This document shows, piece after piece, positions 62,052 to 64,000 of a stretch of 64,000 nt of DNA; positions within the stretch are counted from its first letter, which is position 1; each line of letters starts with the position of its first letter. A program made the position numbers and the translations under genes. Location: the NCBI RefSeq assembly GCF_030409685.1, contig NZ_JAUFQJ010000004.1:806001-870000 (forward strand), given 5' to 3'. The stretch comes from Ferruginibacter paludis (GTDB lineage Bacteria; Bacteroidota; Bacteroidia; Chitinophagales; Chitinophagaceae). The notes under the pieces were generated by a model. It made no database searches. It saw only the letters and a program-made list of their open reading frames with translations, and had not been told where the DNA came from.

Positions 62052-64000
62052 CTATCTCATCAGGTACATTTTACCATACCCGTTGTTAAAGTACTTATCA
62101 ATACCACCGAGACCGCTGGTGACTGTTACGGGTTTGCCGTTAGAGTCAACATTGCCATTGGTACCAGTATATTTATCAAGCGATTTTCCATTCAGATTTG
62201 TAATCACCCTGTACAAATAAACGCCATTAGCCAGCTTTTGTCCAAAAGCATCAGTACCATCCCATTTAAAATCGGTAATATTTCTACCTATTCTTATTGG
62301 CCCCAGTTCATCTTTGGTTATTTCCCGTACTACCTTACCGGTAATGGTTAATATTTGTATCCGGATATTTTGCGGTACTTCACTTCCGGTTACAGTAAAA
62401 ACAAATGCGGTAGAAGTAGTAAACGGATTCGGGTAATTCAGCATATTGCTGATCATCGGTTTATTGATTACACTAAATGTAACCTGGTACTGCAGCTTAC
62501 CCGCTTTATTGCCCACCACATCTTTACCCGATACAATTAACTGGTAGTCTCCATCTTCAGGGAAGTAAGGCATAAAGTCAATCGATGCTGTATTTTCGCC
62601 GGTGGCTAGGTTGGCAGGATTGAACCGCACTGAATCCCCGAAGAAATAATTCCGTAAGTTGCCATCAGGAAAACGCACCTGTAGTTTTAACAAGGCCGTA
62701 TCAGCCAAGGCAAGGAAATGGCTTTCATCTTTAAGTTTCACCAAGATATGCGGTTTGGCTGCAATGATATCCCTGTTTAAAATATGTACTCCGTCAAAAG
62801 TTACATCCAGCAAGGGATTAAATTTATCTTCTTTTACATAGAACACCTTGTAAAGAAAATTATTATACAGGTATTGTTCCGGCTGATCATTGTCGGGATT
62901 AATCATTATATACAACGTATTACTACCCGGATAATCTTTGGAGTCAATACTGTAGCTTACCACCAGTGTATCCCCTGCCATCAGTGCTTTGCGTTTAGAG
63001 ATAGCGATCGGATGCGCTAAATTATTACGGTCTGTAATTACGAACTTAACTTTTAAGCTATCAAAAGCGACTGTACTTATATTTTTAAACGCCAGTGAAA
63101 AATTAATTTTATCACCCTGTTCCACCGAATCTTTCATGGTATATAAAATATTGGGTGCTATTGATCCTTCAGGTACATAGGTAGCATTTACCCGCCAGTA
63201 AGACAACTGCTTTGGTGTTGCGTATAAAGGGTCCCCGTTAGCCATTTTTAACTTAAGGTAAGGGTATGTGGTGGCATTAATAAATGCAAGCGTTGTATCC
63301 GTAGCCGGTTTTACTGTAGCCATTAATGTTTGGTTGCCGGCAGCCGTTACCCCATATACAGCCACACTCACTGTATCTGAATTGGTTGCATCATTGGTTG
63401 TTCCACGCCAGTGTAACGACGACCAGGTTTGTGCAGGTCCAAAAAGCGGTGACTCTATCGTACCCGATATATATTTTGTAGGCAGACTGAAAGAAGGCTC
63501 AAGCTGATCACTTGCAAGTGTACCCACTATTTGCTGAGGGGTAAATACCGGTGTATTCTTCCTGAATAAGAATACGAAAGGAATATTTTTTGTAAAGCTG
63601 TCAATCTTGCTAAGCCCCATTGATTTTAATTTGTCATACAGTGTGTTTCCTGCGCCCAAAATAGCCTGGTCTGCCTTCCAGGAGTCGATAAACTTAGTAT
63701 TACTAAACATGCCCAGGTTTGTAATGGAAACATACATTCCGGCAGGAATACTATCAATAAAATCCATTGCCCTTTTTCTGTATTTCAGCGAATCATTGTA
63801 TGGAAATTCGAAGAAGTTTCTTGAACCATCTGAAGCTGCATCCCGCAAACAGGGAACCACACTGCCAAAGCGGCCTGTAACTTCTCCGGTAACAGGGTTG
63901 GTTACTTTTACATTTTTCCAGGGCTGCAGTGTGCTTGGATCGTATACAAAAAACTGCAGGGAATTGTACTTACAACCAAACAGGTCAAGCTGATCAAAAT
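62052..64000 (-). CDS. porU2: PorU2-like type IX secretion protein, C-terminal part
   Basis: The frame is open through to the right edge (the sequence FDQLDLFGCKYNSLQFFVYD is visible at the edge), so this is the C-terminal ~650 residues of a larger protein whose start lies outside. Long beta-rich domains are followed by a sorting-domain-like end: NYPNPFTTSTAFVFTVTGSE, IRIQILTITGKVVREITKDE, ITDFKWDGTDAFGQKLANGV and a closing YGKMYLMR. The layout matches putative T9SS sortase PorU2 of the C25 family; its catalytic part would be outside the window. This call rests on remembered C-terminal patterns. GTG 63860 is only an internal position, not the real start. Confidence 0.75.
   Translation of the reverse strand, partial: FDQLDLFGCKYNSLQFFVYDPSTLQPWKNVKVTNPVTGEVTGRFGSVVPCLRDAASDGSRNFFEFPYNDSLKYRKRAMDFIDSIPAGMYVSITNLGMFSNTKFIDSWKADQAILGAGNTLYDKLKSMGLSKIDSFTKNIPFVFLFRKNTPVFTPQQIVGTLASDQLEPSFSLPTKYISGTIESPLFGPAQTWSSLHWRGTTNDATNSDTVSVAVYGVTAAGNQTLMATVKPATDTTLAFINATTYPYLKLKMANGDPLYATPKQLSYWRVNATYVPEGSIAPNILYTMKDSVEQGDKINFSLAFKNISTVAFDSLKVKFVITDRNNLAHPIAISKRKALMAGDTLVVSYSIDSKDYPGSNTLYIMINPDNDQPEQYLYNNFLYKVFYVKEDKFNPLLDVTFDGVHILNRDIIAAKPHILVKLKDESHFLALADTALLKLQVRFPDGNLRNYFFGDSVRFNPANLATGENTASIDFMPYFPEDGDYQLIVSGKDVVGNKAGKLQYQVTFSVINKPMISNMLNYPNPFTTSTAFVFTVTGSEVPQNIRIQILTITGKVVREITKDELGPIRIGRNITDFKWDGTDAFGQKLANGVYLYRVITNLNGKSLDKYTGTNGNVDSNGKPVTVTSGLGGIDKYFNNGYGKMYLMR

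Noticed and set aside
61781..62089. 102-residue plus-strand frame after the PBP1A gene
   Set aside because: Starts inside a promoter-like element, crosses a terminator and shows no protein-like pattern.

Overview
The window is a stretch of ordinary chromosome from a member of the Bacteroidota, most likely family Chitinophagaceae. The signs are the AT-leaning base composition, promoters of the Bacteroidota type (TAnnTTTG at -7, TTG or TTTG about 19-20 bp upstream) with few Shine-Dalgarno sites, type IX secretion components (a PorW/SprE-like TPR protein and a PorU2-like protein with a C-terminal sorting domain), the DUF4954 and DUF3810 families, and an SDR-type L-threonine dehydrogenase. The genus cannot be fixed from this sequence alone. 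I see no insertion sequence, prophage, CRISPR array, tRNA or rRNA.

Layout. 1-9.6 kb: the 3' end of an AraC-type regulator, a short Rossmann-fold gene, an exported molybdenum hydroxylase pair (IorB/IorA-like), a PIG-L deacetylase, a lipocalin lipoprotein, an acyltransferase, Tag glycosylase, and START- and SYLF-domain lipid-binding proteins. 9.7-16.6 kb: aconitase, a PspC-like protein, two tandem AraC-type regulators related to the one at the left edge, a candidate small RNA, KdsA and threonine dehydrogenase. 16.7-19.5 kb: a family of small outer-membrane beta-barrels, one of them a pseudogene with three lesions. 19.6-28.7 kb: the yceD-rpmF-plsX operon, a membrane protein with an HExxH motif, dCTP deaminase, a phosphopantetheinyl transferase, YceI, a Gfo/Idh/MocA oxidoreductase, a small SET-domain protein, MgtE and a SixA-like phosphatase.

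28.9-44.7 kb: GlmS followed by a DUF4954 protein and a parvulin; a transglutaminase-like protein without its catalytic cysteine; a large exported glycosidase-like protein; a TlpA-like thioredoxin; a large putative porin; purine nucleoside phosphorylase; SucC; and a cytochrome c / PQQ-type sugar dehydrogenase pair. 44.9-53.8 kb: a penicillin-acylase-family enzyme, a dispersed-repeat-like intergenic element, a GH1 glucosidase divergent from a sodium:solute symporter, and an ECF sigma / RskA-like anti-sigma / fasciclin set that mirrors mycobacterial SigK-RskA-MPT70/83. 53.9-64 kb: an envelope block of SprT-like protease, AtpI-like membrane protein, bactofilin, a membrane-anchored coiled-coil protein, a PorW/SprE-like TPR protein, penicillin-binding protein 1A, and a PorU2-like protein that runs off the right edge.

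Most genes are housekeeping or envelope functions. The least explained parts are three transcribed-looking intergenic regions (645-896, 14469-14619, 61780-62015), the repeat at 47148-47247, the decaying beta-barrel family, the transglutaminase-like protein without its cysteine, the stand-alone SET protein and the DUF4954 protein beside GlmS. I found no clear evidence of a wholly new multi-gene system.
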